DNA of 64,000 bases from Pontibacter cellulosilyticus (GCF_014306105.1 NZ_JACRVF010000001.1:760413-824412), one strand, 5' to 3'. Shown: positions 55,641-63,998, counted from the stretch's first letter. Translations and numbers: made by a program. Notes: generated by a model from the letters alone, not told the origin.

Positions 55641-57198
55641 CCCAACCGGCATAGCTTTGTGTTTTCGGCCCTAACGGTATGGCGAGTGCAGCCACAGCCA
55701 AGCCTAGTACAAGACCAGTGATGTTTAGCGCCGTTGGCCCATCCAGAAACCACGGAACACCAGCCGCCACCAAGCCTAGCAGCACGTTCAGGTAACGCCC
55801 TAAACGCATAGGTTCTCCCATACATATCACCGACACCACTACTACCAAAGAACCCGCCAGGTGCAGTACATCCGCTACGGTGTCTTGAATGGGTACACCA
55901 AATACACCCGGTGCAAATACCATGGCAACACCCAGCAAAGTGGCTACTACCAGCGTCCAAGGAAAGCTCATGCCCCAAATAGAGGCTGCGTACACTTTAC
56001 CTGGCTCTTCCGGGAATTTCATCAACTCAGGAGCTTTTTCTTCTTTCTCGCCACCCTCAATAGTGCCGCCTTTCCAGAACAGTTTCCAGAACTTCTCACC
56101 TTTCTTCATCTTCTTTTTCACGAACTGTATCATAGCAATTACCTCATCTACCTCCAGCGGTATCATGGGTAGCATAATGGCAGCAGCCAATAGACAGAAC
56201 GTACACCATGCACCCACTACAATAGGCTGCGAGATAACCAGGAAAATATGCACCAGCCCAAGCGGAATTACCAGTATACCAAATATAGCCACCATCCAAG
56301 GCATGGTTCGCCAACGGGCAGGGCTACCCATCCAACCCATCAGAAACTCAAAAGTATAAGCAATGGCGCCCAAACCAGCATCAGAAATTGGCAGGGAGTG
56401 GGACATGTTAGAATTCAGTACCTGCTCGCTTTGGTTACCGAAGAATGGGTCCCAGACGGAGTCGATGTAGCCAAGTTGGAAAGCAGCCAGGTAGCGTGAA
56501 ACTACCCAACCAAAAAAGCCAAGCACCATCATGATCCAGCGCTGTGGCCAGCTACTGGGGTTGTAACTCCATCCCGGTGGTACCTTTGGGCCCATCTCCA
56601 TATACATGAGCATATTGGGCATGCCAGGTATGAGTATCGTAAGCGCTATGATCAGGGCACCCACCATGGTATCGTTGAGGTAAGCAACCGCAGAAGGCGA
56701 CCAGAAAAGTATAGGAGCCATGGTAAGCCAAATGCCCACAAAACAGCAGATCCATAGGCTGACTGGCCGGTTAGGTGTAAGGCCGCGCCACCCGAAGAAG
56801 ATGAGCAGAGCGCCGCTGATGATATCGCTCCACTTCATGAACGCGATACGTTGATCCAGGTCAAGCCACACGCTTCTGCCTCCTGATGGCTGCACCGTAC
56901 CGATGTTATAGTCAAAGGTAAGCGGAGAAAGCAGCACCCAAAACCCAAGTATAATGATCATCCAATACACCCACAGTGTTTGCATGTGGTGCATGTGCAG
57001 CATCTTCTTGCGCATCTCAGGGTCCATTTTCATGTCATGGTCTTTGCCCTTTCCGTTATTGTCATCATCTCCGCCATGCATTTCTTTATTGTGCTCACGC
57101 ATCTGCTTCTCCGCCATAGGCCGAGTTACGCCACGCATGCCCATGCCACCCTGCTGGTGTTGGTTGTCTTTGCTCTGCTCTTGCTGGTCTTTTTCCAT
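55624..57198 (-). CDS. VKOR-family / SPW-repeat multi-pass membrane protein with Met/His-rich N-terminus
   Basis: A 524-residue inner-membrane protein. Residues 1-75 are polar and rich in Met and His (HMHHM near 70, HDMKMDPEMRKKM before it), likely metal-binding. Next come SPW-repeat helices (WSDIISGALLIFFGWRGL near 125 and WLTMAPILFW near 160). The middle region contains a vitamin K epoxide reductase-like helix with the redox pair in GAWCTFCLL near 328. The remaining helices end in another SPW unit. The extra loop cysteines of classical VKOR are not obvious, so disulfide-generating activity is uncertain. It is divergent from the DUF2231 gene. Confidence 0.82.
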   Translation of the reverse strand: MEKDQQEQSKDNQHQQGGMGMRGVTRPMAEKQMREHNKEMHGGDDDNNGKGKDHDMKMDPEMRKKMLHMHHMQTLWVYWMIIILGFWVLLSPLTFDYNIGTVQPSGGRSVWLDLDQRIAFMKWSDIISGALLIFFGWRGLTPNRPVSLWICCFVGIWLTMAPILFWSPSAVAYLNDTMVGALIIALTILIPGMPNMLMYMEMGPKVPPGWSYNPSSWPQRWIMMVLGFFGWVVSRYLAAFQLGYIDSVWDPFFGNQSEQVLNSNMSHSLPISDAGLGAIAYTFEFLMGWMGSPARWRTMPWMVAIFGILVIPLGLVHIFLVISQPIVVGAWCTFCLLAAAIMLPMIPLEVDEVIAMIQFVKKKMKKGEKFWKLFWKGGTIEGGEKEEKAPELMKFPEEPGKVYAASIWGMSFPWTLVVATLLGVAMVFAPGVFGVPIQDTVADVLHLAGSLVVVVSVICMGEPMRLGRYLNVLLGLVAAGVPWFLDGPTALNITGLVLGLAVAALAIPLGPKTQSYAGWDEYIK

Positions 57199-57448
57199 AG
57201 TATAGGTAGGTTTAATACAGCGTTCTTAAATCTTAAGTAGAGGGATGATTTCTGCAAACTAAATTCAATCGACACTTCCTTATATTTGTATTTTTACCAC
57301 CAGTTAGCGGTATAAGTTTTAAAGATGCACTTTGAGTGACTATACTTTCTTATACAACCACTCCTACAAGGGTATGCTAATCGGTAACCAGTAACCATAG
57401 AAACGACCCAAAAAGTATAGCAGGTTCAACACCTGAATTTCTCTTCTC

Positions 57449-58150
57449 ATGATCCGAAGAATTAACAAATACATTGCTTTAAGTACACTGCTATTAAGTA
57501 TTGCCCTGCTTAACCCAACCGCCTCCTTTGCGCACGGCGGCGAGAAACATGACAAAAAAACAAAGAAGGAAGAGGAGGTATCGTCAGATACAGCTGCTGC
57601 GGCGCAGGATACAATTATACTTGAACAAGCAGAAATAACAGCTGCGGAACATGCACAGCACGAAAAGTCACCAGCAACCGTACATGCCTCACTTGATGAT
57701 TTTCCCAACCGGCACCCGTTGTTTGTGCACTTCCCAATCGTGCTGCTGCTGGTGGCTGCTGCGATACAACTGGCCAACGTTATTTTTCTGCGAAAAGAAC
57801 TCGATTGGATCACAACCCTTACGGTATTGGTCGGGTTTACGCTTGCTTTTTATGTTACTTACTTGGATCATCCGCATACCACCGGATTAACGGCCCATGC
57901 TGAGCTGGTACTCGAGCAGCATGATTTTTACGCTGATTGGACCATCTACCTTGCTGGCGCAGCCTTAATGGCACAATTGCTCAGCCAATTCCTTTTTAAA
58001 AGCAGGCGCTGGAGCGTTGCCTTGGTAGCAGTTGTGTTGGCAGGTGCTGCTTATACGGTTTCCATGGCAGGACACTACGGTGCCCAGCTTGTATACTTAG
58101 AGGGTATTGGACCAAAGGGGCAGTACCTCGAAACAGGCCATGCACACTAA
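57449..58150 (+). CDS. DUF2231 membrane protein
   Basis: A 233-residue protein with a signal-like N-terminus (about 1-28, ending SFAHGGEKHD), a Lys/Glu-rich, then Thr/Ala/His-containing linker, and four membrane helices from residue 90. The domain starts with NRHPLFVHFPIVLLLVAAA, the HPxxVHFPI signature of DUF2231, and keeps histidines in YLDHPHTTG and AGHYGAQLV that suggest heme or metal binding. DUF2231 proteins often accompany copper and cytochrome genes. It is followed by a strong terminator before the copper-ATPase gene. Confidence 0.88.
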   Translation: MIRRINKYIALSTLLLSIALLNPTASFAHGGEKHDKKTKKEEEVSSDTAAAAQDTIILEQAEITAAEHAQHEKSPATVHASLDDFPNRHPLFVHFPIVLLLVAAAIQLANVIFLRKELDWITTLTVLVGFTLAFYVTYLDHPHTTGLTAHAELVLEQHDFYADWTIYLAGAALMAQLLSQFLFKSRRWSVALVAVVLAGAAYTVSMAGHYGAQLVYLEGIGPKGQYLETGHAH

Positions 58151-58170
58151 AGTATAGCTTTGGATGCTCT

Positions 58171-58205
58171 AAAAGCTGCGCAGTAATCTTTACTGCGCAG
58201 CTTTT
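58171..58205 (+). terminator. Rho-independent terminator
   Basis: A 16-bp perfect stem: AAAAGCTGCGCAGTAA (58171-58186) pairs with TTACTGCGCAGCTTTT (58190-58205) over a 3-base loop. It ends the DUF2231 gene. Confidence 0.9.
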
Positions 58206-58275
58206 CGTTTAGAGGTATAGAACTAAGAGACAAGTAGCGGAAGCAGTCCGGCCATACTCCTTATCTAAGCACACC

Positions 58276-60288
58276 ATGGAGCACAAGCACAAGCACAGTC
58301 ACCATGACCACAGCCCCAAAGGAAAAGCAGAAGCAAAAGCTGACCAGGTAGAGGAACGGCTGGAAGAGAAAGCCTTACACGGCCACTCAGAAGCAATGCA
58401 CCACGACACCAGCGGCCGCCCACCTCACCAGGAGCACGGCCACGACCATCACCGCATGATGATCGAAGACTTTAAGAAGCGCTTCTGGATCTCGCTTGCA
58501 TTATCCATTCCGGTCATCATCATCAGCCCGATGGTGCAGCACATCCTGGGCTACTCCCTTGCCATACCCTATAACATGTTCATTGCCTTTGTCCTATCCA
58601 GCGTCATCTACTTTTATGGAGGATGGCCATTCCTGACAGGGCTGTTGGAAGAAGTGAAAAAAGGAACGCCGGGGATGATGACACTGATCGGTGTTGCCAT
58701 TACAGTAGCCTACCTTTATAGTTCTGCCGTAGCATTCGGGTTGCCGGGCATGGACTTTTTCTGGGAGCTGGCTACCCTGATCGTGATCATGCTGCTGGGC
58801 CATTGGATCGAGATGCGCTCGGTGCTTGGAGCCTCCAAAGCTTTGGAGTTGCTGGTAAGTATGATGCCGGCAGTAGCACTGCTGATAAAGGATGGAGAAG
58901 CTGTACCTGTACGAATTGAAGAGCTGCAAAAAAACGACCTGATCCTGGTAAAACCCGGGGAGAAAGTACCCGCCGATGGCACTGTGGAAGATGGCGAGAG
59001 CCACCTGAACGAAAGTATGCTAACCGGTGAGAGCAAACCAGTAAAGAAACTGAAAGGCGATAGTGTGATTGGCGGCTCAATTAATGGCAACGGTTCACTT
59101 AGGGTACGGGTGGAGCATACCGGCAAAGAGAGCTACCTGAACAAGGTGATCAACCTGGTGCAGGAGGCGCAGAAGACAAAATCTGAAACGCAGCGCCTGG
59201 CAGACCGGGCTGCCAAATGGCTGACGTACATAGCTCTTACCGCTGGTTTTGGCACCTTAGCTGTTTGGCTGCTGCTGGGCCAGGATTTTGCCTTTTCCTT
59301 GGAGCGCATGGTTACCGTTATGGTGATATCCTGTCCGCATGCCTTGGGCCTGGCTATTCCACTGGTAATAGCAATTTCCACGGCAGTTTCTGCAAATAAT
59401 GGCCTGCTGATCCGGAATAGAACCGCTTTTGAGAATTCACGCAAGATCACCACCATCATCTTCGACAAAACAGGGACGCTTACCCAGGGCTCTCATGAGA
59501 TAGCCGCTGTGGTTGCATTTGACGAAGCTATGGATGAACGGGAAATGCTGCGCCTTGCCGCCGGCGTGGAACAGAATTCAGAACACTTTATCTCGCAAAG
59601 TATACTTAGAAGAGTAAAAGAAGAAGGGATAACCATACCAACTTCAGAATCCTTTAATTACCTCCCCGGAAAAGGGCTGGAAGGTATGGTAGAGGGCAAA
59701 GATGTAAAGGTTGTAGGCCCGAACTTTATCAGGGAGTTTAACATAGCTGTGCCTTCCAGCGCAGCAGAAGAAGGCGTGGAAACAGTGGTTTACGCATTGA
59801 TAGAAGGAAAGCCAGTCGGGTACATTACCATGCGCGACCAGATACGGCCTGAATCGCCAGAAGCCATACGCGTGCTGAAGAAGAACGGCATCAAGAACCT
59901 GCTGCTGACAGGCGACAATGAACGTGTAGCCAAAAGTGTGAGCGACCAACTACAGATGGATGGCTACCTAGCTAATGTACTGCCGCACCAAAAACAGGAA
60001 AAGGTAAAGGAGCTGCAGGCACAGGATGAGTTTGTAGCCATGACAGGCGACGGCGTGAACGACGCCCCTGCCCTGGCCCAAGCCGATGTGGGCATTGCCG
60101 TTGGTTCTGGTACAGACGTGGCCGCCGAAACAGCCGATATTATACTTGTGAACAACAACCCACAGGACATTGCCTCACTTATACTTTTCGGCAAAGCTAC
60201 CTACAAAAAAATGATCCAGAACCTGGTATGGGCAACCGGCTATAACGTGATAGCCCTACCGCTGGCCGCAGGCGTTTTGTACCAGTAG
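58276..60288 (+). CDS. copB: CopB-type P1B copper/silver ATPase, shortened by an in-frame amber codon
   Basis: A 670-residue metal-export pump. Residues 1-62 are His-rich (HKHKHSHHDHS, HGHDHH), a metal-binding tail. The pump core has TGES at 250-253, the helix-6 metal site CPH at 353-355 (the CPH form marks the P1B-3/CopB subgroup), the phosphorylated Asp397 in DKTGTLT and the hinge MTGDGVNDAPALAQA. The HP dipeptide of the N domain reads HF (residues 437-438). Translation stops at TAG 60286-60288 within the last membrane pair. The same frame continues for 35 codons with the missing helix 8. Activity of the shortened form is doubtful unless the stop is read through. Confidence 0.88.
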   Translation: MEHKHKHSHHDHSPKGKAEAKADQVEERLEEKALHGHSEAMHHDTSGRPPHQEHGHDHHRMMIEDFKKRFWISLALSIPVIIISPMVQHILGYSLAIPYNMFIAFVLSSVIYFYGGWPFLTGLLEEVKKGTPGMMTLIGVAITVAYLYSSAVAFGLPGMDFFWELATLIVIMLLGHWIEMRSVLGASKALELLVSMMPAVALLIKDGEAVPVRIEELQKNDLILVKPGEKVPADGTVEDGESHLNESMLTGESKPVKKLKGDSVIGGSINGNGSLRVRVEHTGKESYLNKVINLVQEAQKTKSETQRLADRAAKWLTYIALTAGFGTLAVWLLLGQDFAFSLERMVTVMVISCPHALGLAIPLVIAISTAVSANNGLLIRNRTAFENSRKITTIIFDKTGTLTQGSHEIAAVVAFDEAMDEREMLRLAAGVEQNSEHFISQSILRRVKEEGITIPTSESFNYLPGKGLEGMVEGKDVKVVGPNFIREFNIAVPSSAAEEGVETVVYALIEGKPVGYITMRDQIRPESPEAIRVLKKNGIKNLLLTGDNERVAKSVSDQLQMDGYLANVLPHQKQEKVKELQAQDEFVAMTGDGVNDAPALAQADVGIAVGSGTDVAAETADIILVNNNPQDIASLILFGKATYKKMIQNLVWATGYNVIALPLAAGVLYQ

Positions 60289-60396
60289 GGCATCATGATC
60301 TCCCCTGCCGTAGGCGCTGCACTGATGAGCTTGAGTACCGTGATCGTGGCTATTAATGCCCAGCTGCTTCGAAGGGAAATCAAACAAACCTCGTAA
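60289..60396 (+). pseudogene. Detached C-terminal helix 8 of CopB
   Basis: Directly after the TAG, in the same frame, 35 codons read GIMISPAVGAALMSLST and VIVAINAQLLRRE before TAA at 60394-60396. This is the expected P1B ATPase ending, including the MSxST metal-coordinating motif of helix 8. Only one codon (TAG, one change from TGG or CAG) separates it from the rest. It is therefore either a nonsense mutation, a read-through site or a sequencing error. Confidence 0.88.
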
Positions 60397-60435
60397 AACT
60401 TTAAGGAAGCTATACTTTACCTAAACCAAATAACT

Positions 60436-60888
60436 ATGAAAAAGACAGTTCTTAATGTAACTATTATCCTGCTAACAGGCTTGCTGGCCTGCCAGGAAAG
60501 CGATGATGACGTTCAGGAAGTGCTCCAGAATGAAAGCGAACGCCAGGAGATGTATATGGCTATACTGGATAACGAGGAAATGCGCAACGAAATGATGGAA
60601 ATGATGCGTGAACGTAACATGAGCGGCCCCATGGGACGAGGCGGTATGATGCAGGGTGGAATGATGGGAGATACCATGCGTATGGGTGGTATGAACCGGC
60701 AACAGATGCAGGCACGTATGCAGGAAATGATGAAACTATGTGAAACAGACACAGCAGCCTGTAACACTATGGCACAAACGATGCTGCAGCATCAACCTAT
60801 GATGCGCAACATGATGCAACACATGCAACAGCAGGGCATGGTAGACGCAAACTGTCTGCAGCAGATGCAACGCAGGATGAACCGTTAA
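60436..60888 (+). CDS. Methionine-rich lipoprotein, probable copper binding
   Basis: A 150-residue lipoprotein: signal MKKTVLNVTIILLTGLLAC with lipobox LLAC, then an acidic segment and a long helical, Met-rich region. I count 31 Met in 150 residues, many in MM pairs and MxxM spacing (EMMEMMRERNM, GGMMQGGMMGDTM), plus three extra Cys in the C-terminal third (LCETDTAACNT, ANCLQQ). Met clusters of this kind bind Cu(I)/Ag(I) in envelope proteins such as CusF or PcoE-like carriers. It lies 39 bp after the CopB frame end and 60 bp before the barrel gene. Confidence 0.8.
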   Translation: MKKTVLNVTIILLTGLLACQESDDDVQEVLQNESERQEMYMAILDNEEMRNEMMEMMRERNMSGPMGRGGMMQGGMMGDTMRMGGMNRQQMQARMQEMMKLCETDTAACNTMAQTMLQHQPMMRNMMQHMQQQGMVDANCLQQMQRRMNR

Positions 60889-60948
60889 ACTGTTTTCCCG
60901 GATGTGGCAAACTGGTAAGCCTGAGGCTGCTCATTAATAATCTAAACT

Positions 60949-62313
60949 ATGAAGAAAAAGCTATACTTAGGGTTCGTGCTTATTTTACTGTGCGCAACTA
61001 CAGCTGCAGCGCAGCACGAACACCATCAAAAACAAAAGCAACCTCAGGATACCACCAAACATAAACAGCATAGCATGCAGCACGGCGATATGCATCATGG
61101 CTCCTCCCCCATGTCTCATGCATTCTCACGCAATCTGCCCATGAACCGGAATGCATCCGGCACCGGCTGGTTGCCAGACGAATCGCCGATGTACGGGAAC
61201 ATGTTCCACAGCGGTGATTGGATGTTTATGCTGCATTACAATATATTTGCCCGATATAACAACCAGGACATTTTTGAAAGCGGCAATCGTGGCGACAGCC
61301 AGTTTGATGTGCCCAATTGGTTCATGTTTATGGGGCAGCGCCTGGTCGGAGAACGTGGTCTTTTCCGGTTCAGCACCATGATTTCCTTAGACCCCATCAC
61401 TGTTGGTGGCAATGGCTATCCGCTCCTCTTCCAGACCGGCGAGACGTTCAATGATAAGCCTTTGATTGACCGCCAGCACCCACACGATCTTTTCAGTGAA
61501 CTATCGATTGGCTATACCCATATGCTTTCGGAAGATGCAGACGTATTTTTATACTTGGGTTACCCAGGCGAACCTGCTATCAGCAACGTAGCTTTTATGC
61601 ACCGGCCTTCGGCGCTCAACAATCCTGATTCCCCATTGGGCCACCACTGGCAGGATGCCACCCACATCACCTTTGGTGTGGCAACGCTTGGCTTCCGGTA
61701 CCACAACTTTAAACTTGAGGGCTCATCTTTTACCGGCCGTGAGCCTGATGAAGAACGCTATGACTTTGACAAGCCCCGTTTCGACTCCCGTGCCCTGCGG
61801 CTTACTTTTAATCCATCATCACAGTGGAGTTTGCAGGCATCAACGTCGTTTGTAAAAAGCCCGGAGGTAAATGAGCCAGACGAAGACGTGTACCGCTCCA
61901 CGGCTTCTGCGCTGTATGGAAAAAAACTGGCAGGTGACAACCGCTTCTTTACTGGTTCTGCAAACTGGGGCTTTAACTACGTGGATGCACACCACAAAGA
62001 ACATTCTTTTTTACTTGAGGCGAGTCTGCAAAACGACAGGTTTTCCGTATATAGCCGGTATGAGTTTATTCAAAAATCAGCAGAAGAACTAGGTTTTGAA
62101 GAAGAAGCTTTTGGCCATGATGAGGTGCTGGGTGTAAATGCCTTAACAGTTGGCGCAAACAGGCAGGTTTTTGAGATAGGTACTGTTAATTTTAACCTGG
62201 GAGCCCAGCTTAGCCTGTTCAGGCCCGACAGCCAATTACACCCATATTATGGCAAATTGCCATTAAGCGGACAGGTATACCTGCGGGTATTTCCTAAACT
62301 TATGGTGCCATAA
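60949..62313 (+). CDS. Outer-membrane barrel protein with His/Met-rich N-terminus
   Basis: A 454-residue secreted protein with a signal peptide (about residues 1-22), a His/Gln/Met-rich linker (EHHQKQKQPQ, MQHGDMHHGSSPM, about 23-60) and a long beta-strand-rich domain with amphipathic strands (FMLHYNIFARYN, GLFRFSTMISLD, ITFGVATLGFRYHNFKLEG) ending near a terminal aromatic-hydrophobic strand VYLRVFPKL. The pattern fits an outer-membrane barrel. The histidine cluster and its position behind copB and the Met-rich lipoprotein suggest a role in copper exit or binding, which is inference. A strong bidirectional terminator follows. Confidence 0.78.
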   Translation: MKKKLYLGFVLILLCATTAAAQHEHHQKQKQPQDTTKHKQHSMQHGDMHHGSSPMSHAFSRNLPMNRNASGTGWLPDESPMYGNMFHSGDWMFMLHYNIFARYNNQDIFESGNRGDSQFDVPNWFMFMGQRLVGERGLFRFSTMISLDPITVGGNGYPLLFQTGETFNDKPLIDRQHPHDLFSELSIGYTHMLSEDADVFLYLGYPGEPAISNVAFMHRPSALNNPDSPLGHHWQDATHITFGVATLGFRYHNFKLEGSSFTGREPDEERYDFDKPRFDSRALRLTFNPSSQWSLQASTSFVKSPEVNEPDEDVYRSTASALYGKKLAGDNRFFTGSANWGFNYVDAHHKEHSFLLEASLQNDRFSVYSRYEFIQKSAEELGFEEEAFGHDEVLGVNALTVGANRQVFEIGTVNFNLGAQLSLFRPDSQLHPYYGKLPLSGQVYLRVFPKLMVP

Positions 62314-62323
62314 TAACACACAT

Positions 62324-62366
62324 AAACAGGAAAGGCGGCCAGATTTACTGGCCGCCTTTCCTGTTT
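62324..62366. terminator. Bidirectional terminator
   Basis: A 19-bp perfect stem: 62324-62342 pairs with 62348-62366 over a 5-base loop (arms begin AAACAGGAAAGGCGG and end CCGCCTTTCCTGTTT). It separates the convergent barrel gene and the DUF2911 gene. Confidence 0.93.
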
Positions 62367-62379
62367 TTAACTTTATACT

Positions 62380-62994
62380 TTACTTCGTTTTAACAGGCAC
62401 TGTCACACCTTTTTTCTCCCATGAGATTTTAATAGCACCCTCATTTCCTTGCTGTTCCACCACCTCATACTTTAGCCGCTCCTGGTGCTGTGCCAGGTCC
62501 TCTGGTTTAACCTGTACCCTTAACACATCTTTTTGTTCTGTATACTTATCGGCCAGGTGCTGCTCCCAGTCTTTATTGATGATAACCGTCCACTCTGCCT
62601 CACCTGGAATGGTAAACAGCGCATACTTACCCGCTGGCAACTCTTTGCCGTCTACCAACAAGGCTTTATCTGTTTCAAGAGAGGTAGCCATATGCGCCCC
62701 CGTTACCCAAACCTGGTTGTAAGGAACAAGACCACCCCAGATGATACGTCCTTTCACGCCTGGTGCATGGTACTTTATATTCAGGTTGGCATCGCCTATA
62801 TTTCCTGTCGCCTCAGAAGGTATGCTGCCTTTGATCGTGTCCTGCTGTGCCACCTGTACCTCAGGTGCTTCTTCCTGTACTTCAGATGTAACCACCTCCT
62901 GCTGTTGCTCCTCCTGGCTGGTACTGGTGCAGGCTGCAAAGGTGCATAAGGCAACTGCTAAGGCAGCGCCTGCTATTCTTGTTCTTTTCATCAT
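62380..62994 (-). CDS. DUF2911 lipoprotein
   Basis: A 204-residue envelope lipoprotein. The signal MMKRTRIAGAALAVAL ends in lipobox FAAC; a Glu/Gln-rich linker (about 24-55) leads to the DUF2911 domain: LNIKYHAPGVKGRIIWGGLVPYNQVW near 75 (core YHAPGVKGRIIWG), TSLETDKALLVDGK, LPAGKYALFTIPGE near 120 and WTVIINKDW near 133. The function of DUF2911 is not known; the family is common in Bacteroidota. It shares strand with the PepSY gene 36 bp upstream, so they are likely co-transcribed. Confidence 0.9.
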   Translation of the reverse strand: MMKRTRIAGAALAVALCTFAACTSTSQEEQQQEVVTSEVQEEAPEVQVAQQDTIKGSIPSEATGNIGDANLNIKYHAPGVKGRIIWGGLVPYNQVWVTGAHMATSLETDKALLVDGKELPAGKYALFTIPGEAEWTVIINKDWEQHLADKYTEQKDVLRVQVKPEDLAQHQERLKYEVVEQQGNEGAIKISWEKKGVTVPVKTK

Positions 62995-63030
62995 GTATAT
63001 GTAAGTTCTAAATGGAGATTATGGGCTATT

Positions 63031-63837
63031 TTATACTTTCTGCACTCTCTTTCTCACCTTCCTCACCGAAGGAGACGAAACGTAGTATAGCACGAAACCC
63101 GAAAGTATGGTTAACAGGCCAAAGATAGAGAAAGCACGCAACAGTATATTCCCAAAATTGTCTCTGCCGGCATAATCCATGGTGTGTAGCATCCAGAAGA
63201 AATCAAACACACGCCACTGGTCATGACGAATTGCCTGGAAGGTGCCTAGATCTGCTGAAACATACACTGTACACTTATCCGGCTGACTAAAGGAAACAGC
63301 CCAGGCAGGCAACGGCTTTTCGCGGTACTCGTGGTGCGAACCAACCTCTGTCAGGTACTCCACCTTCTCTACTTTTATCGGATCTGCCATTTGCCGTTTA
63401 GCAACGGTTACAGCCATCTCTTCAGAGAGCGGTGAAACGAAATTTCCAGTCTCGGCATTTGCCAGCTGCACTTTTATATTGGAAGTATGGCCAGGCCTGT
63501 GCCCTCCTGCTGCATGCTCAGCATGATCTATGTCTCCGGAGAAATATCGCACCTGGTAAGTAGGCATACCATCGATCTCAATTAACTGCACCGACAGCAC
63601 AGAATCGACCTGGCCCTTTGCCTTTAGGTTATCCAGCACCACCTGTGGCGAAACCATGTTCAAAGATGCCGAGAAATTCCGCTTCTCTTTGCGAAGATGG
63701 TCCCCGTGTACTTCGTCAATATCGTTCCAGCTGAAGTATAATCCTCCAAGCGTCCAGAACAGGAACTGAACACCAAGTATAAGACCTAAATAACGGTGAG
63801 ATTTACGGATATAATACTGCTTACCTTTTAGCTTCAT
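63031..63837 (-). CDS. PepSY-domain membrane protein
   Basis: A 268-residue membrane protein. An N-terminal helix follows a basic segment (YYIRKSHRYLGLILGVQFLFWTLGG, here as ends YYIRKSHRYLG and FWTLGG, about residues 8-32), a periplasmic region of about 190 residues holds two PepSY-like units (with a His cluster DIDHAEHAAGGHRPGH near 105), and a second helix is at about 235-255 before a basic tail. PepSY-associated proteins often sit beside TonB receptors and reduce or bind metals or heme. The coding end of a probable receptor lies just upstream at the window edge. Confidence 0.88.
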   Translation of the reverse strand: MKLKGKQYYIRKSHRYLGLILGVQFLFWTLGGLYFSWNDIDEVHGDHLRKEKRNFSASLNMVSPQVVLDNLKAKGQVDSVLSVQLIEIDGMPTYQVRYFSGDIDHAEHAAGGHRPGHTSNIKVQLANAETGNFVSPLSEEMAVTVAKRQMADPIKVEKVEYLTEVGSHHEYREKPLPAWAVSFSQPDKCTVYVSADLGTFQAIRHDQWRVFDFFWMLHTMDYAGRDNFGNILLRAFSIFGLLTILSGFVLYYVSSPSVRKVRKRVQKV

Positions 63838-63953
63838 AGAGCTAAGATAGGAATAAAATAAAAATTGGATAGCAAAGCCAGGTGTTTCAGCTTACAGGCA
63901 ATACAATAGCATCAGCAAATATGAGTGTTTCATTTCTAACAATTCAAACCCAA

Positions 63954-63998
63954 TCATTTATAATGCACTATCACTGAAAAAGCTGTTCCTGGTTGCTC
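63954..63998 (-). CDS. C-terminus of a probable TonB-dependent receptor (partial)
   Basis: The last 14 codons of a minus-strand frame are visible: EQPGTAFSVIVHYK then TGA at 63956-63954. An alternating aromatic/aliphatic strand closing the protein is typical of outer-membrane receptors (final strand ending in an aromatic or Lys). The rest is outside the window, and the short length makes the call tentative. TonB receptors next to PepSY genes are common in Bacteroidota. Confidence 0.35.
   Translation of the reverse strand, partial: EQPGTAFSVIVHYK

Larger units (their letters stand above)
30072..63781. repeat. Dispersed heptamer AAGTATA/TATACTT (half-site of palindrome AAGTATACTT)
   Basis: By-eye counts of AAGTATA plus TATACTT: about 2 in 1-10 kb, 4 in 10-20 kb, 9 in 20-30 kb, 20 in 30-40 kb, 21 in 40-50 kb and 32 in 50-64 kb. 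With even base use about 1.2 per 10 kb would be expected. Copies occur on both strands, in gaps and in all reading frames (for example as the codons AGT ATA or ATA CTT). Full palindromes are at 37761-37770, 47280-47289 and 59598-59607. Counts need a program to confirm. Confidence 0.8.

Noticed and set aside
60286-60288. Selenocysteine at the copB stop
   Set aside because: The codon is TAG, not TGA, and no pyrrolysine or selenocysteine genes are visible.
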